Positions 8,256 through 17,061 are shown, numbered from the stretch's first letter. The stretch: 41,642 nt of DNA from Oscillospiraceae bacterium (GCA_021199855.1 JAJQHD010000043.1:1-41642), one strand, 5' to 3'. Notes: generated from the letters alone by a model not told the origin. Made by a program: numbers and translations.

Positions 8256-9416
8256 TTACCACTGGCGATAGCGTCCGCTGAGCATGAGAAGTGCAAAGAA
8301 GTAGAGGCAGTTGTCGTAGTAGCGGCGGTTGCCTGTCCGCAATGGCGTGTTCCAGAATTTCAGGACACATCTCTTGGCACGTTCTATGACTTCTTCAGAA
8401 GCGCCTTCCTGCCATGAAGCAAGTGATGCGGCAGCGTTTGAAGCGATTATACCAACCGGGTGCATAGCCTCTTCATCAAGAAGCGTGCCGTCTCTTAGCG
8501 GAACTCTGTGCCAGTTATCGCCCAGGCTTTCAAAGAAAGCCTGTACTTTTGCGGCATTTTCGCACTGCCATGGGTCGACAGCATTCCAGGAGGTATCAAG
8601 TGCCATATTCATGACGGTTCTGTACGAGTCAGAATAGTAGCGATAGAACGCCTGTGGATTCCAGAAGGGCTTATCCTCCGGAAAAGTCATTGGTTCGCCG
8701 GAATAGGCTGAATAATCAGCACAAAGACCGGTTACAGGGTGGCAGGCGTGATGGAGAAATTCCCTCGAAGCGTCAGCCGCCTTTTTCCAGAAATCACGAT
8801 CACGCTCGTCACAGTTTTCAGTGAACAGGTCATAGAAATGTGGAAGATGATATGACGGGTCGGTAAAGTCAACCTCGACTATGAATTTGATGAGGTGGTT
8901 GTCTAAGTCCCACATGGTCTGACCAGGCTTATTGCCATCGCCATTGCGATGAATGCAGTCACGTAGAATCTGACGAGCCCACTCGGAGTAGTTATGTATT
9001 CCCTCCCCGTCTCCCCAGCGGTGGGAAGCGAAGATTAAAGCCATTGCGAAATATTCTTCTCCATCCGGTGCTGGACCGTAGGCGTTTTTAGTGCCATCGG
9101 GAGCACAGGACCATGCGAAATAGCCGGCACATCTGCCTTCATAGAGGTACATATTCGTCATCGACCACTTCCAGATTCGGTCGAAGATGTCCTGTCTGTC
9201 CATCTGAACCGCCATCATCATACCGTAGGACATTCCTTCGGTTCTCGCGTCGATGTTGCCGGTGTCCTCCATGTAGCCCATGCCGTCGGTTGTCTCACGA
9301 TAGATGCTCACGTCACGTGGTGCGAAAAACATCGTCTCAAATGATTCGTTGATTCTTTTGTCGATTTCTTGCTCTGAGATTCCGAGCTCAGATAAAATGT
9401 TGCGATATTTCTTCAT
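8256..9416 (-). CDS. GH8 reducing-end xylose-releasing exo-oligoxylanase (Rex-like)
   Basis: This 386-residue protein has no signal peptide, so it should act inside the cell on imported xylo-oligosaccharides, releasing xylose from the reducing end. Length and sequence fit the Rex branch of glycoside hydrolase family 8. The catalytic acid is expected to be E60 in RTEGMSYGMM, and D263 in YSDSYRTVMN is the expected base. Conserved WKWSMTNMYLYEG and SHRWGDGEGIHNY segments are present. ATG 9416 has AAAGGAAC upstream and lies 24 bases after the DUF1292 gene, so the two form one operon. No xylosidase or sugar transporter is nearby, and the link with the FucO-type enzyme is only positional. Confidence 0.92.
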   Translation of the reverse strand: MKKYRNILSELGISEQEIDKRINESFETMFFAPRDVSIYRETTDGMGYMEDTGNIDARTEGMSYGMMMAVQMDRQDIFDRIWKWSMTNMYLYEGRCAGYFAWSCAPDGTKNAYGPAPDGEEYFAMALIFASHRWGDGEGIHNYSEWARQILRDCIHRNGDGNKPGQTMWDLDNHLIKFIVEVDFTDPSYHLPHFYDLFTENCDERDRDFWKKAADASREFLHHACHPVTGLCADYSAYSGEPMTFPEDKPFWNPQAFYRYYSDSYRTVMNMALDTSWNAVDPWQCENAAKVQAFFESLGDNWHRVPLRDGTLLDEEAMHPVGIIASNAAASLASWQEGASEEVIERAKRCVLKFWNTPLRTGNRRYYDNCLYFFALLMLSGRYRQW

Positions 9417-9440
9417 TTAATGTTCCTTTCAAAAGCGCAA

Positions 9441-9719
9441 TCAGGACTCAGATTGCTCCTTGCTTCTCTCGTATTCCCGAAGCTTTGACTCCAAGATTGC
9501 CCATTCCTCCTCGGTTTCAATCGGATGGAAAGTGAGAGTTTTGTCATCAGGGTCGAAGATTGAGGCGAAAACCTCGATGTCTCCGTTTTCGTCGTATGTA
9601 TTCTCGGTATAAACGATGTAGCAACGATTGGTTGCAGTGTTTTTGAAGGTGAATAAAACGTCACAATCGATGATTTCGTCGTTTTCGCCGAGCGCAGTTA
9701 TAATAGCTCTGTCAGCCAT
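9441..9719 (-). CDS. DUF1292 family small protein
   Basis: This 92-residue acidic protein of the DUF1292 (YrzB-like) family has unknown function. The typical core is present: ITALGENDEIIDCDVLFTF, then YIVYTENTYDENGDIEVFASIFD and EEEWAILESKLREYE. It has no signal peptide or membrane helix. ATG 9719 is preceded by a strong AAAGGAGG site. It is the first gene of a two-gene operon with the GH8 enzyme. DUF1292 proteins are more often linked to housekeeping genes, so no metabolic connection should be assumed. Confidence 0.88.
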   Translation of the reverse strand: MADRAIITALGENDEIIDCDVLFTFKNTATNRCYIVYTENTYDENGDIEVFASIFDPDDKTLTFHPIETEEEWAILESKLREYERSKEQSES

Positions 9720-9752
9720 TTTAGAGCCTCCTTTTCTAAGCCATTAGGGTAT

Positions 9753-9780
9753 ATTTTAGCATATATTTCGGGATTGTCAA
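9753..9780 (-). promoter_or_regulatory. Promoter of the DUF1292-GH8 operon
   Basis: On the minus strand consensus TTGACA (9775-9780) and TAAAAT (9753-9758) are 16 bases apart. The promoter is back-to-back with a plus-strand promoter at 9804-9832. Confidence 0.75.
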
Positions 9781-9803
9781 GAGGTTAAATTGCAAATTTG
9801 CCC

Positions 9804-9832
9804 TTGACAGCAATTCCGACATATTATACAAT
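9804..9832 (+). promoter_or_regulatory. Distal promoter (P1) of the Spo0A-like gene
   Basis: TTGACA (9804-9809) and TACAAT (9827-9832) are 17 bases apart. The leader would be about 105 bases and would carry the 0A box as transcribed sequence. Confidence 0.6.
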
Positions 9833-9854
9833 ATTTTTATTAAAAATTTTTGAT

Positions 9855-9861
9855 TTCGACA
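9855..9861 (-). promoter_or_regulatory. Exact 0A box (Spo0A operator) upstream of a Spo0A-like gene
   Basis: The minus strand reads TTTTGTCGAAAT, containing the exact Spo0A box TGTCGAA with the A/T flanks of the Bacillus consensus. It lies about 44-50 bases upstream of the expected P2 transcription start, near where Spo0A contacts activated promoters. TGTCGAA also occurs inside several coding regions here by chance, so location and flanks carry the argument. Confidence 0.55.
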
Positions 9862-9889
9862 AAATATGACTTTATGTTTGCGGATTATG

Positions 9890-9898
9890 TGGTATAAT
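9890..9898 (+). promoter_or_regulatory. Proximal extended -10 promoter (P2) of the Spo0A-like gene
   Basis: An extended -10, TGGTATAAT (9890-9898), has no good -35, as expected for an activator-dependent promoter. A small hairpin GACGA/TCGTC (9909-9922) lies near the 5' end of the transcript. GGAGG precedes ATG 9945. Confidence 0.6.
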
Positions 9899-9944
9899 AT
9901 AAAAAAAGGACGAAAAATCGTCTGGATTCAGTGGAGGTAACACT

Positions 9945-10457
9945 ATGAGCATAACATTATATTTATCAGCAAAAATCGATGAATCGCAGGCTGAAGCGTT
10001 TGAAAGTGCCCTCAATCAGCTGAGTGACCAATTTCTACTTGAATACAATTTGTATGAAGATTCAGAAAATTCACTGATTGTCTGTAGAAAAACGTCAATC
10101 AATTCATATCTGTCGGACTTATTCGTTTGCTTCGGTATGCCTGCAAGCTGTAAGGGCAATATATACCTCAAAGAGATAATAAGTCTCGTTCTGAGCGACT
10201 CTACATATCTCAATCGCAATATTACTTCAAAGTTATATCCTGAGGTTGCCGCTATGTATAACACAAACGCCGCCAGTGTTGAGAGAGCGATCCGACATGC
10301 GATTTCTTCTACGTGGAACAAAGGAAATTACGAGTATCTGAATAAAGTTTTCGGATATATTACTTCCTCTTCGTCCGGAAAGCCTACTAACGCGGAGTTT
10401 ATTGCAAGAGTCTTGGAACTGGTCAAAGCAAACGCATTCAAATCAGAATCGGCATGA
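9945..10457 (+). CDS. Receiver-less Spo0A C-terminal DNA-binding-domain protein
   Basis: Residues about 63-165 match the sporulation factor Spo0A output domain: FGMPASCKGNIYLKEII, then LYPEVAAMYNTNAASVERAIRHAI and FGYITSSSSGKPTNAEFIARV. SVERAIRHAI includes the DNA-recognition helix. Spo0A normally carries an N-terminal phosphorylated receiver. Here it is replaced by about 60 residues with no recognisable domain, so control by phosphorelay is unlikely. The product has 170 residues and starts at ATG 9945 with a GGAGG site. An exact 0A box in its promoter suggests autoregulation or control by true Spo0A. The next gene follows after 41 bases without a terminator. Its targets and any role in sporulation are unknown. 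Confidence 0.9.
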   Translation: MSITLYLSAKIDESQAEAFESALNQLSDQFLLEYNLYEDSENSLIVCRKTSINSYLSDLFVCFGMPASCKGNIYLKEIISLVLSDSTYLNRNITSKLYPEVAAMYNTNAASVERAIRHAISSTWNKGNYEYLNKVFGYITSSSSGKPTNAEFIARVLELVKANAFKSESA

Positions 10458-10498
10458 TTTAGCAAGCGCTGATATTTGCGCAAAACGGAAGTGAGCAT

Positions 10499-10930
10499 TT
10501 GAAAAAGTCGGAAAATCTCTCTGGCAAGAAGAAAATGAAGCACCGCAACCTAACAGCAATCATAGTGGGGTTTGTGTCTTTCTGCGTTTTGTTCTTTGGC
10601 ATGTCTCTCGTGCGCGAAAATAACGAGATATCCACAAGCGATTTCCCGACTCTTTCCACCATGACTCAATCTGCAGAAGCTGTCACAACTTCTGAACCAG
10701 ATACGACTGATATTGCAATTACAACCTCTCCAGAAATAGCTTCAGATGATTCTTCAACAACAGATGCGACTGAGTCGGTGTATGTTCTCAACACCAGCAC
10801 AAAGAAATTCCACCGTCCCGATTGCAGACATGTCGGTTCTATCAAGGATGAAAACAAGGAAGAATACAACGGCAACAGAGAAGACCTCATCGAACAAGGC
10901 TATTCTCCATGTGGGACATGTAATCCGTAA
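10499..10930 (+). CDS. Membrane-anchored protein with Ada-like zinc-binding mini-domain
   Basis: The product has 143 residues from a TTG start at 10499 supported by GGAAGTGAG. A basic N-terminus and one helix (about 18-38) anchor it. A Ser/Thr-rich linker (about 45-93) leads to a C-terminal mini-domain: YVLNTSTKKFHRPDC, then YNGNREDLIEQGYSPCGTCNP. This resembles the small Ada-type metal-binding module found at the ends of secreted nucleases and other surface proteins, with candidate ligands C109, C138, C141 and a His. No catalytic domain is attached. It is probably co-transcribed with the Spo0A-like gene. An ATG at 10535 is a weaker alternative start without a good ribosome site. Confidence 0.78.
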   Translation: MKKSENLSGKKKMKHRNLTAIIVGFVSFCVLFFGMSLVRENNEISTSDFPTLSTMTQSAEAVTTSEPDTTDIAITTSPEIASDDSSTTDATESVYVLNTSTKKFHRPDCRHVGSIKDENKEEYNGNREDLIEQGYSPCGTCNP

Positions 10931-10952
10931 ATTTTACTGTAAGTACACAGCT

Positions 10953-10985
10953 AAAGCCCGGGAGGCACACTTCCGGGCTTTGATA
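10953..10985. terminator. Bidirectional intrinsic terminator
   Basis: The stem AAAGCCCGG/CCGGGCTTT (10953-10961 and 10973-10981) sits between the convergent Ada-like gene and the first ABC exporter, with A/T-rich tails both ways. Confidence 0.8.
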
Positions 10986-10998
10986 TTTCATGATATTC

Positions 10999-12780
10999 TC
11001 ATTCTCTGACGTAATTTTCTGCTTGTTTGGTGAACATTTCGCAGTAGTGACCGTTCTTTGCCATCAGTTCGTCGTGGGTGCCGGATTCGACTATTTTGCC
11101 GTGGTCGAAGACGTATATCTTGTCGGCATCACGGATGGTCGAGAGACGGTGGGCTATGATGATTGTGGTCGCTTTGTTGGCGGCACTGAGGATTGCTTCG
11201 CTCATCTTGTACTCGGCAATCGGGTCGAGTGCGGAGGACGGCTCATCCAGAAGAAGCAGGCTGAAATCTCTGCTCATGACTCTTGCAAGTGCGACCTTCT
11301 GGGCTTCGCCACCGGAGAGGAGGATTCCGTCCTCATAAAACTCACGTGTAAGCTCAGCATTATAGTCGGTCTTGTTCTTCTTTGTTACTTCATCAAGTCC
11401 AAGCTTTTCGGCGGTTTCAATCATCGACTTCTCGGAAATATTCCCGTAAAGCAAAATATTGTTGGCGAGGCTCATGGCATAGATATTGGTGTTCTGGAAA
11501 GCAACGCCTATCTGCTGCCTCAGAGCGTGGATGTCGTAATCCTTGATTGGCTTGCAGTTTACGAGGATTTCGCCATCCTTAACGTCATAGAGCCTCAGAA
11601 GAAGCTTGACAAAGGTGGACTTCCCTGCTCCGTTTTCGCCGACTATCGCTATCTTTTCGCCGGGGTTAATCTTAAGATTTAAGCCGGAAAGCGAGAACTC
11701 CGAATTCTCGTATGAAAAGCCAACATCTTTGAGTTCCAGGGAGAAATTGCCGGTTTCGGGCTTTGCTTTCGCTTCGTCCTGAACCTCTATTTCCGACTTC
11801 ATGTTGAAGAAGTTGCGGATTTTCTCGACATTCATTGAGAGGACATTGGCATCGCTCAGAACAAACGTGAGGTTGTGGATTCGGGTGTCAAGGCGATAGA
11901 ACGAGAGCATCAGGGTCATATACATACCGACCTCGGTGATTCTGCCGGAGATAATGCTTCTGACGATGTACAGAACGACCACAAGCTCGGTGACGGAGAA
12001 AACAAGCTCCTGGCAGTTATAAAGCATTTCGATTTTCCAGGCGTAAGAGCCGACGACTTTTACCTTCTTTTCTCCGGTTTTGCGATGTTCGGCGAGAACT
12101 TTTTCTCCGAGAGGTGTTGACTTGACATCTGCGGCATAGTCCTTCATATAGAAAAGCCTGTGGAAATAGCCGAGCCTGCGCTCAGTGGGAACGAGTTTAT
12201 CTTTCTCATGAATCTGCATCTTGTTCGCCAGGACATTGATTCTCGAAATAATGAGCATCTCCAGGATTTCGGCAAGAAGAATCCAAGGTCCAAGCGTTGC
12301 GATTATCGAAACAAGAACCACAAGGCTGAGGATGCACTGGAAGAAGTCGATAAGAAGCTGACGTGCGGCTTCCATCTGGTTGGAATACTCATTGACTGCC
12401 CAGGCGTAATTGTCGTAATACTCAGGAGAGTCAATATAGTGGTAGTCAAGCTTCATCGCCTTGCGGTAGATTTCCTGATTGGCTTCAATCTCAACCACGG
12501 CTTTTCTCTTATTAAAGTAAGCCCTCGCAAGCTTTCTGACGGCATTATTCAGAAAAGACGCGCCACAGATAAGAGCGGCAACAACCGCAATAGCCGAAAA
12601 CGCCCGACCGGCATTCAGCATATTGATGATAATCTCCGGGAACCAGACATAAATCAGGTCGTCAATCGGCGTATAGATGGCTGAAATGCAGACCGAAAGG
12701 ATGATATAGAGCTTCCCATACTTCCAGAACGGCTTGCAAATCCAGACGATGTTTCCGAGGGTGGATTTTAGATTTTTCAT
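10999..12780 (-). CDS. ABC exporter, fused membrane and ATPase domains (exporter 1)
   Basis: This 593-residue half-transporter has six membrane helices in residues about 20-310 and a C-terminal nucleotide-binding domain. Walker A GENGAGKST is at 381-389, the Q-loop glutamine at 429, signature LSGGEAQ at 488-494, Walker B LLLLDEP at 508-514 and an H-loop in IIIAHRLS. There is no peptidase domain and no importer features. The substrate is unknown; relatives export peptides, lipids or drugs. ATG 12780 follows AAGGAAGGAA. It is a monocistronic unit with a strong promoter and a leader of about 130 bases. Its sequence is the most divergent of the four exporters, and it probably works as a homodimer or pairs with a neighbour. 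Confidence 0.92.
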   Translation of the reverse strand: MKNLKSTLGNIVWICKPFWKYGKLYIILSVCISAIYTPIDDLIYVWFPEIIINMLNAGRAFSAIAVVAALICGASFLNNAVRKLARAYFNKRKAVVEIEANQEIYRKAMKLDYHYIDSPEYYDNYAWAVNEYSNQMEAARQLLIDFFQCILSLVVLVSIIATLGPWILLAEILEMLIISRINVLANKMQIHEKDKLVPTERRLGYFHRLFYMKDYAADVKSTPLGEKVLAEHRKTGEKKVKVVGSYAWKIEMLYNCQELVFSVTELVVVLYIVRSIISGRITEVGMYMTLMLSFYRLDTRIHNLTFVLSDANVLSMNVEKIRNFFNMKSEIEVQDEAKAKPETGNFSLELKDVGFSYENSEFSLSGLNLKINPGEKIAIVGENGAGKSTFVKLLLRLYDVKDGEILVNCKPIKDYDIHALRQQIGVAFQNTNIYAMSLANNILLYGNISEKSMIETAEKLGLDEVTKKNKTDYNAELTREFYEDGILLSGGEAQKVALARVMSRDFSLLLLDEPSSALDPIAEYKMSEAILSAANKATTIIIAHRLSTIRDADKIYVFDHGKIVESGTHDELMAKNGHYCEMFTKQAENYVRE

Positions 12781-12914
12781 TTTGATTCCTTCCTTGTATG
12801 GCTATACTTCCAATAGAGATATTCGGACTACTCCATAGAAAACCATACCGTAAAATATTTACGCAGGAACCGACACAGAATTTGTTATATTTTTGCCACA
12901 ATATAACAGGAAAT

Positions 12915-12943
12915 AGTATATCATAGAATCCAGTAGCTGTCAA
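12915..12943 (-). promoter_or_regulatory. Promoter of ABC exporter 1
   Basis: On the minus strand TTGACA (12938-12943) and TATACT (12915-12920) are 17 bases apart. The long leader contains a small perfect palindrome, CGTAAA-N3-TTTACG (12849-12863), that could be an operator or a short hairpin. Confidence 0.75.
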
Positions 12944-12993
12944 GCTATTTTTAAGGGTCAACTATTATAGATAGAGAAATCGGTGAAATGGAT

Positions 12994-13280
12994 TCAATTC
13001 TCTTTTCGATTTTCTTCTTCCGCTTCCTCATTCGCCTTGACATAAAACTCCGACTGCTTGTCGAACATTTCAGTGTAGAGACCACCCTGAGCGTAAAGCT
13101 CCTTATGCGTGCCATAGCCGACCATATGTCCGTCTTGGAAGACTGCTACCTTGTCGGCGAGCTGAACTGCAGAAAGGCGATGGGTTATCAGGACGGCACA
13201 CTTGTCCTGAATCATTGAGTTGAACTGCGAGTAGATTTCGTACTCGGCGTTTGGATCAAGTGCGGCAGTAGGTTCATCCA
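12994..13280 (-). repeat. 3'-end segment shared with exporter 3
   Basis: The DNA coding the C-terminus of exporter 2 is very similar to 17673-17943 in exporter 3; by eye only about one base in ten differs. The rest of the two genes is far less similar. Confidence 0.7.
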
Positions 13281-14826
13281 AGAGATAGATTTCGCCTCCG
13301 TGATACTGTGCTCTTGCGATTGCAATACGCTGTACTTCCCCTCCCGATGGCTTGAAGCCTTCTTCGTCAACAAGTTTTCCGACATACGTGTCATAACCCT
13401 TCGGCAACTTCTCCACCAACTTTGAAAGACCACACCGCTTGCAGACCTCGTCAAGACGTTCACCGTCGCACGGCTCGCCAGTAAGTGTAATATTCTTCTC
13501 CAGTGGCAACTCATACTCAACGTAATCCTGAAATACTGGTGCGAACAACCTCTGATACTTTTCGTAATCATACTCGTTTATGTTTTTGCCGTTAAGCAAA
13601 ATCTCTCCCTCGGTCGGCGTATAAAGCCTTGTGAGAAGCTTTATGAATGTTGATTTTCCAGCACCGTTTTCTCCGACAACGCAGAGATGCTCTGAGCCTT
13701 TGAGTGTGAGATTCAGATTTTTCAAAGCATATACTTCACTACCGGGATATTTGAATGAAACATTCTTAAATTCGATTGTAGAGTCCTTGCCATAGACAGG
13801 TGTTTCAGTTCCGCAACCATATCCCTTTCTTGGAAGCGACATAAATTCGAGATACTCCTGAACATCGAGGCTTTTAGCCGACAGCGACAGATATGTATTG
13901 AATACATTAGACAAAGCCGATGAGAACTGGCTGACAGCCGAAAGATATATTGTCATGCTACCTATTGCAAGTGAATAGTATATGACTCTGATAATGAGAT
14001 AGGCATACAAAACAACCTGTTGCACAAGCGAGGTAATGGTATAGACAATACCTCCGGTTGACCATGAGCGTTTGCCTCGGATGATAACATCAGCGAACTT
14101 ATACTTATTTTCTCTGAAAAGGCTTATGAGATATTCTCCCGCTGAGAAAAGCCTGTTTTCTTTTCCATACTCCTGCTCAAACATCATGTAGGTTATTCCC
14201 CAGTCACGGTTTGCATAATACGCATTTTCCTTATTCAGCTCAAATTGCTTCGTATTAAGCTTCTTCGTAACTGCCGAGTTAATAAGCACCATAGCCAATA
14301 CCAGAACAACTATCAGTGGATGCAATGTTGCAATAATAGATGAAATTGCAATAAGAGTGAAGACTGCTGTAACCGCTTTGAATATCAGATCGACATAATT
14401 CAGAATATCGCTCAAGGTATCGTTGGCACGATTCTTCATAACGATAATGCTGGGATTTTCAAAATCTTCATAGTCCATCGTCATCAGATGGCGATAAAAA
14501 TCTGAATCAAAGCTGATGTCCAAGTCCCATCTGATTTTATTGAGCCAATAATCGCCCCATGAATTAACAACATAAGCGATTAACGAATTTAAAACCAAGA
14601 GACCGACGCACAGAACCACCATACTGATGCTGTCACCGTCAACAAGTGCATTGATAATCCATCCGGGGAGTACCGTGTACATAACTGTTATCAATGCCTG
14701 TAGCACTGATATTAAGCCTTTGAGGAAAAGATATAGCTTTCCTTTAGGCGTTCCCACAACGAAGGACAGCACAAACTTTGTACACTTCCATGTGTTCTTT
14801 ACTTTTTGATCGTCGGGCTTTTTCAT
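12994..14826 (-). CDS. ABC exporter, fused membrane and ATPase domains (exporter 2)
   Basis: This 610-residue half-transporter has membrane helices in residues about 30-310. Walker A GENGAGKST is at 385-393, the signature is PSGGEVQ (493-499; Pro replaces the usual Leu) and Walker B IYLLDEP is at 513-519. It lies 28 bases after the lipoprotein gene with an AAAGGAAAG site, so it closes the sigma/anti-sigma/lipoprotein operon. The last about 80 residues are almost identical to exporter 3, while the membrane domains are diverged, pointing to duplication with gene conversion of the 3' end. The transported substrate is unknown. Membership in a sigma operon suggests stress or envelope-signal control. 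Confidence 0.92.
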   Translation of the reverse strand: MKKPDDQKVKNTWKCTKFVLSFVVGTPKGKLYLFLKGLISVLQALITVMYTVLPGWIINALVDGDSISMVVLCVGLLVLNSLIAYVVNSWGDYWLNKIRWDLDISFDSDFYRHLMTMDYEDFENPSIIVMKNRANDTLSDILNYVDLIFKAVTAVFTLIAISSIIATLHPLIVVLVLAMVLINSAVTKKLNTKQFELNKENAYYANRDWGITYMMFEQEYGKENRLFSAGEYLISLFRENKYKFADVIIRGKRSWSTGGIVYTITSLVQQVVLYAYLIIRVIYYSLAIGSMTIYLSAVSQFSSALSNVFNTYLSLSAKSLDVQEYLEFMSLPRKGYGCGTETPVYGKDSTIEFKNVSFKYPGSEVYALKNLNLTLKGSEHLCVVGENGAGKSTFIKLLTRLYTPTEGEILLNGKNINEYDYEKYQRLFAPVFQDYVEYELPLEKNITLTGEPCDGERLDEVCKRCGLSKLVEKLPKGYDTYVGKLVDEEGFKPSGGEVQRIAIARAQYHGGEIYLLDEPTAALDPNAEYEIYSQFNSMIQDKCAVLITHRLSAVQLADKVAVFQDGHMVGYGTHKELYAQGGLYTEMFDKQSEFYVKANEEAEEENRKEN

Positions 14827-14854
14827 GTTTATCTTTCCTTTCTTATGCTAACAA

Positions 14855-16342
14855 TCAGAACAGCTCCGTTGCCATTATTTCGATGTCTTCCGGGGTCATA
14901 TAGTAGACGTATTCTTCAAGTGAATAACTCGATTCTTCCTCATTAAGTCTCACTCTTATGCCTCTCTCCGAGGTTGACGCAAGAGTTGTTATATACGGCT
15001 CTTCAAAAGGCAAGGTAAAATCGACTGCGATAATGTCGCCGGTGGCGACTTCCAGAACATATACCCTCATTTCAGGCAACGACAGCTTGGTGTAGCTCTC
15101 AGTAAAGAAGATGAAATCATCCGTGACACCATAGGTCACCGAAATATTAGTCCCTTTGGCTATCACCTTGACGCTATCATCTCTGATTTCGCAGACATAG
15201 GACGTCATGTCATCACCTGCTCTGAAAGCGATGTAGTTGCCGGTTCTCTCGACATCGTACATTGTATCAGGACTGACGATATTATCGAGCCCGACAATAT
15301 CGGATACGTCGACGTCATCTTCTTCGGGAGGATACGACATATTGGTCTCTTCAAGCTCTATGAGCTCAGTAAACTCGCCTGCCCCAATGTCGTAAACCGC
15401 CGAATATCTCTTCTCCTCCTCGACATCCGAATATGTCCCATAGGCATAGTTGCCGTTAATGTCGCTGACAGCGAAGCTGTGCTTCATGAAGCTATGAAAC
15501 CACTCATCCGTGTCAGACTCCACGGCTTCTACATCCTCCGGCAGAATCAACGATTGACTGTTGACGTCCTCGTAGTATTCGTCGTAGTCTGAAAGCCCGG
15601 CAGTTTCTTCTTTATCAATTGTGCCGTTTACCATATCGATAGTCCAAACGCTTCCGTCTGTAAGACTGCTAAAAGTGATGATTCCGTTTTCCTCATACAC
15701 CTTGTTGAAGCTCACCTGCTCTGTGATTTCATATTCAGTCAATTCGTTCAAAGCGAGATTGTTCACAAATATCGCACTGTCGGTTTTGTAAACTGCATAC
15801 CTGTTGCTGACGCAGACAAAGATGTCAGATGGAAGATTCAAGGTTTCAAGTGTGTTGTCGGTGAGATTAAGCTTATAGAATTCCCCTTCTTCGGTCGAAA
15901 ACATCAGGGTTTCGTTATCAATCCAATTGATATAGCCGACTGTCGGGGAAAGCTCACCCAATTCAAGTCTGTACTCGCTGGCACTCAGCAAATCCACAAT
16001 CCAGATGCCCGGGTTCAGGGACATTTCACCATTTTCGGCGTACTTGTTCGACCAGTAGGCAATTGCAGTGAAATTGTCGTTGACGGTCGGGACATCAAAC
16101 CACACTATCATGTCCCACTTTCCGTTAAGCGTCTCGTACTCCTCATAGGTAAAGCCATAGGCAGAGTCGGACAACATTGGCGACGAAGTGCCAGTGTCAG
16201 AGTCGTAGACATAAATCTGATTCTCGGAGTAATCGGCAAACATGGACAGGCTATCGTTTACTCCACCCGAAGAATCTTCCTTAGCAGTGCCGCAAGATAC
16301 CAAAAGCATAAGAGCAAGAGTTATTGCGATTAGTTTTTTCAT
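14855..16342 (-). CDS. Lipoprotein with beta-propeller-like repeats, sigma-operon member
   Basis: This is a lipoprotein of 495 residues. The signal peptide MKKLIAITLALMLLVSC has a lipobox with the acylated Cys at 17. The mature part is acidic and built of repeated strand-rich units such as NGKWDMIVW, IWIVDLLSASEYRLELG and FYKLNLTDNTLETLNL, resembling a WD/YVTN-like propeller. No catalytic motif is visible. I chose ATG 16342, which has GAAAGGAGC 7 bases upstream, over the TTG at 16360. It lies 14 bases after the anti-sigma gene and 28 before exporter 2. It may sense or bind the exporter's ligand outside the membrane; that is inference from position. Confidence 0.88.
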   Translation of the reverse strand: MKKLIAITLALMLLVSCGTAKEDSSGGVNDSLSMFADYSENQIYVYDSDTGTSSPMLSDSAYGFTYEEYETLNGKWDMIVWFDVPTVNDNFTAIAYWSNKYAENGEMSLNPGIWIVDLLSASEYRLELGELSPTVGYINWIDNETLMFSTEEGEFYKLNLTDNTLETLNLPSDIFVCVSNRYAVYKTDSAIFVNNLALNELTEYEITEQVSFNKVYEENGIITFSSLTDGSVWTIDMVNGTIDKEETAGLSDYDEYYEDVNSQSLILPEDVEAVESDTDEWFHSFMKHSFAVSDINGNYAYGTYSDVEEEKRYSAVYDIGAGEFTELIELEETNMSYPPEEDDVDVSDIVGLDNIVSPDTMYDVERTGNYIAFRAGDDMTSYVCEIRDDSVKVIAKGTNISVTYGVTDDFIFFTESYTKLSLPEMRVYVLEVATGDIIAVDFTLPFEEPYITTLASTSERGIRVRLNEEESSYSLEEYVYYMTPEDIEIMATELF

Positions 16343-16356
16343 AATTATTGCTCCTT

Positions 16357-17061
16357 TCAATCATATACTACGCTTTCAGCGATTTGCACTAAAACGTCAA
16401 TGTCAATTTGTGCAGAAATACTAAAGATATAACCGTCATCAATCCACACAACAGTATTCAGTCCGTATTCATCAAGCGTCTGATAGCAGTAATATTGGAT
16501 GCCGTCAATCAGATATTCGGAAACAGTACTGTTTTCATTGTCGGTAGAAAAACTGGTTCCGTCCGTAGCCAGGCTGTAGTTAAAGTTTAACCGTTGACCG
16601 TCATAATCCTCATAAGTTACTTCTACATTGATGTCGCCATAGTATACCGTTCTCAGCTTATAGCCGTCAGGAATGTAATCTGGTCTAATTTCGGCATTGA
16701 AAGTCATATCTTCCGAACTATCAGCGAAAGAATACTTGTCGTACCCATCAAAAACCTGCTTAAATACCTGATTTACTGCAGCATAAACAGGTGGCTGAGT
16801 GAGAAGCAGGCAGAATACAACGCCGAGAGTGCAAGCAACCGTTACAAGCGAGCGAGATGTAACTTTCAAGGCGGTTCTTCTGCGCTTTTCGCTATCTATT
16901 TTTCTTGTAGCTTTTCTTATGTTCTTTGAAAACCTTTCGCTGAACTCATGATTCTCGGATTCCGCTGTCAGTGTTTCAGATTCTTCACTAAGCTTTTTTG
17001 TGAGTCCATCACGCAAGAGTATTTCAAATATTTCGTCGCTGTTAGTGCATTTCTTCTCCAT
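16357..17061 (-). CDS. Membrane anti-sigma factor (DUF4367-like)
   Basis: The product has 234 residues with a cytoplasmic N-terminal region (1-70) ending in basic residues and a single membrane helix (about 71-88). The extracytoplasmic domain starts with PVYAAVNQVFKQVFDGYDKYSF and continues with PDYIPDGYKLRTVYYGD, typical of DUF4367/DUF4179 anti-sigma proteins. Such proteins hold a cognate ECF sigma factor at the membrane until a surface signal arrives. The gene overlaps the sigma gene by 20 bases, indicating translational coupling and a cognate pair. No regulated-proteolysis site can be assigned by eye. Confidence 0.85.
   Translation of the reverse strand: MEKKCTNSDEIFEILLRDGLTKKLSEESETLTAESENHEFSERFSKNIRKATRKIDSEKRRRTALKVTSRSLVTVACTLGVVFCLLLTQPPVYAAVNQVFKQVFDGYDKYSFADSSEDMTFNAEIRPDYIPDGYKLRTVYYGDINVEVTYEDYDGQRLNFNYSLATDGTSFSTDNENSTVSEYLIDGIQYYCYQTLDEYGLNTVVWIDDGYIFSISAQIDIDVLVQIAESVVYD

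Noticed and set aside
10990-11682. Plus-strand open frame of 230 codons
   Set aside because: It is the complement of ABC exporter 1, whose ATPase motifs are unmistakable on the minus strand.
12781-12993. Small precursor-peptide gene (bacteriocin or RiPP) near the ABC exporters
   Set aside because: I found no short ORF with a ribosome site and leader-like sequence in the intergenic gaps, and no maturation enzymes.
13060-13075. Further TGTCGAA (0A box) matches inside exporters 2 and 3 and elsewhere
   Set aside because: They lie within conserved coding sequence and are about as frequent as chance predicts for a 7-base word.
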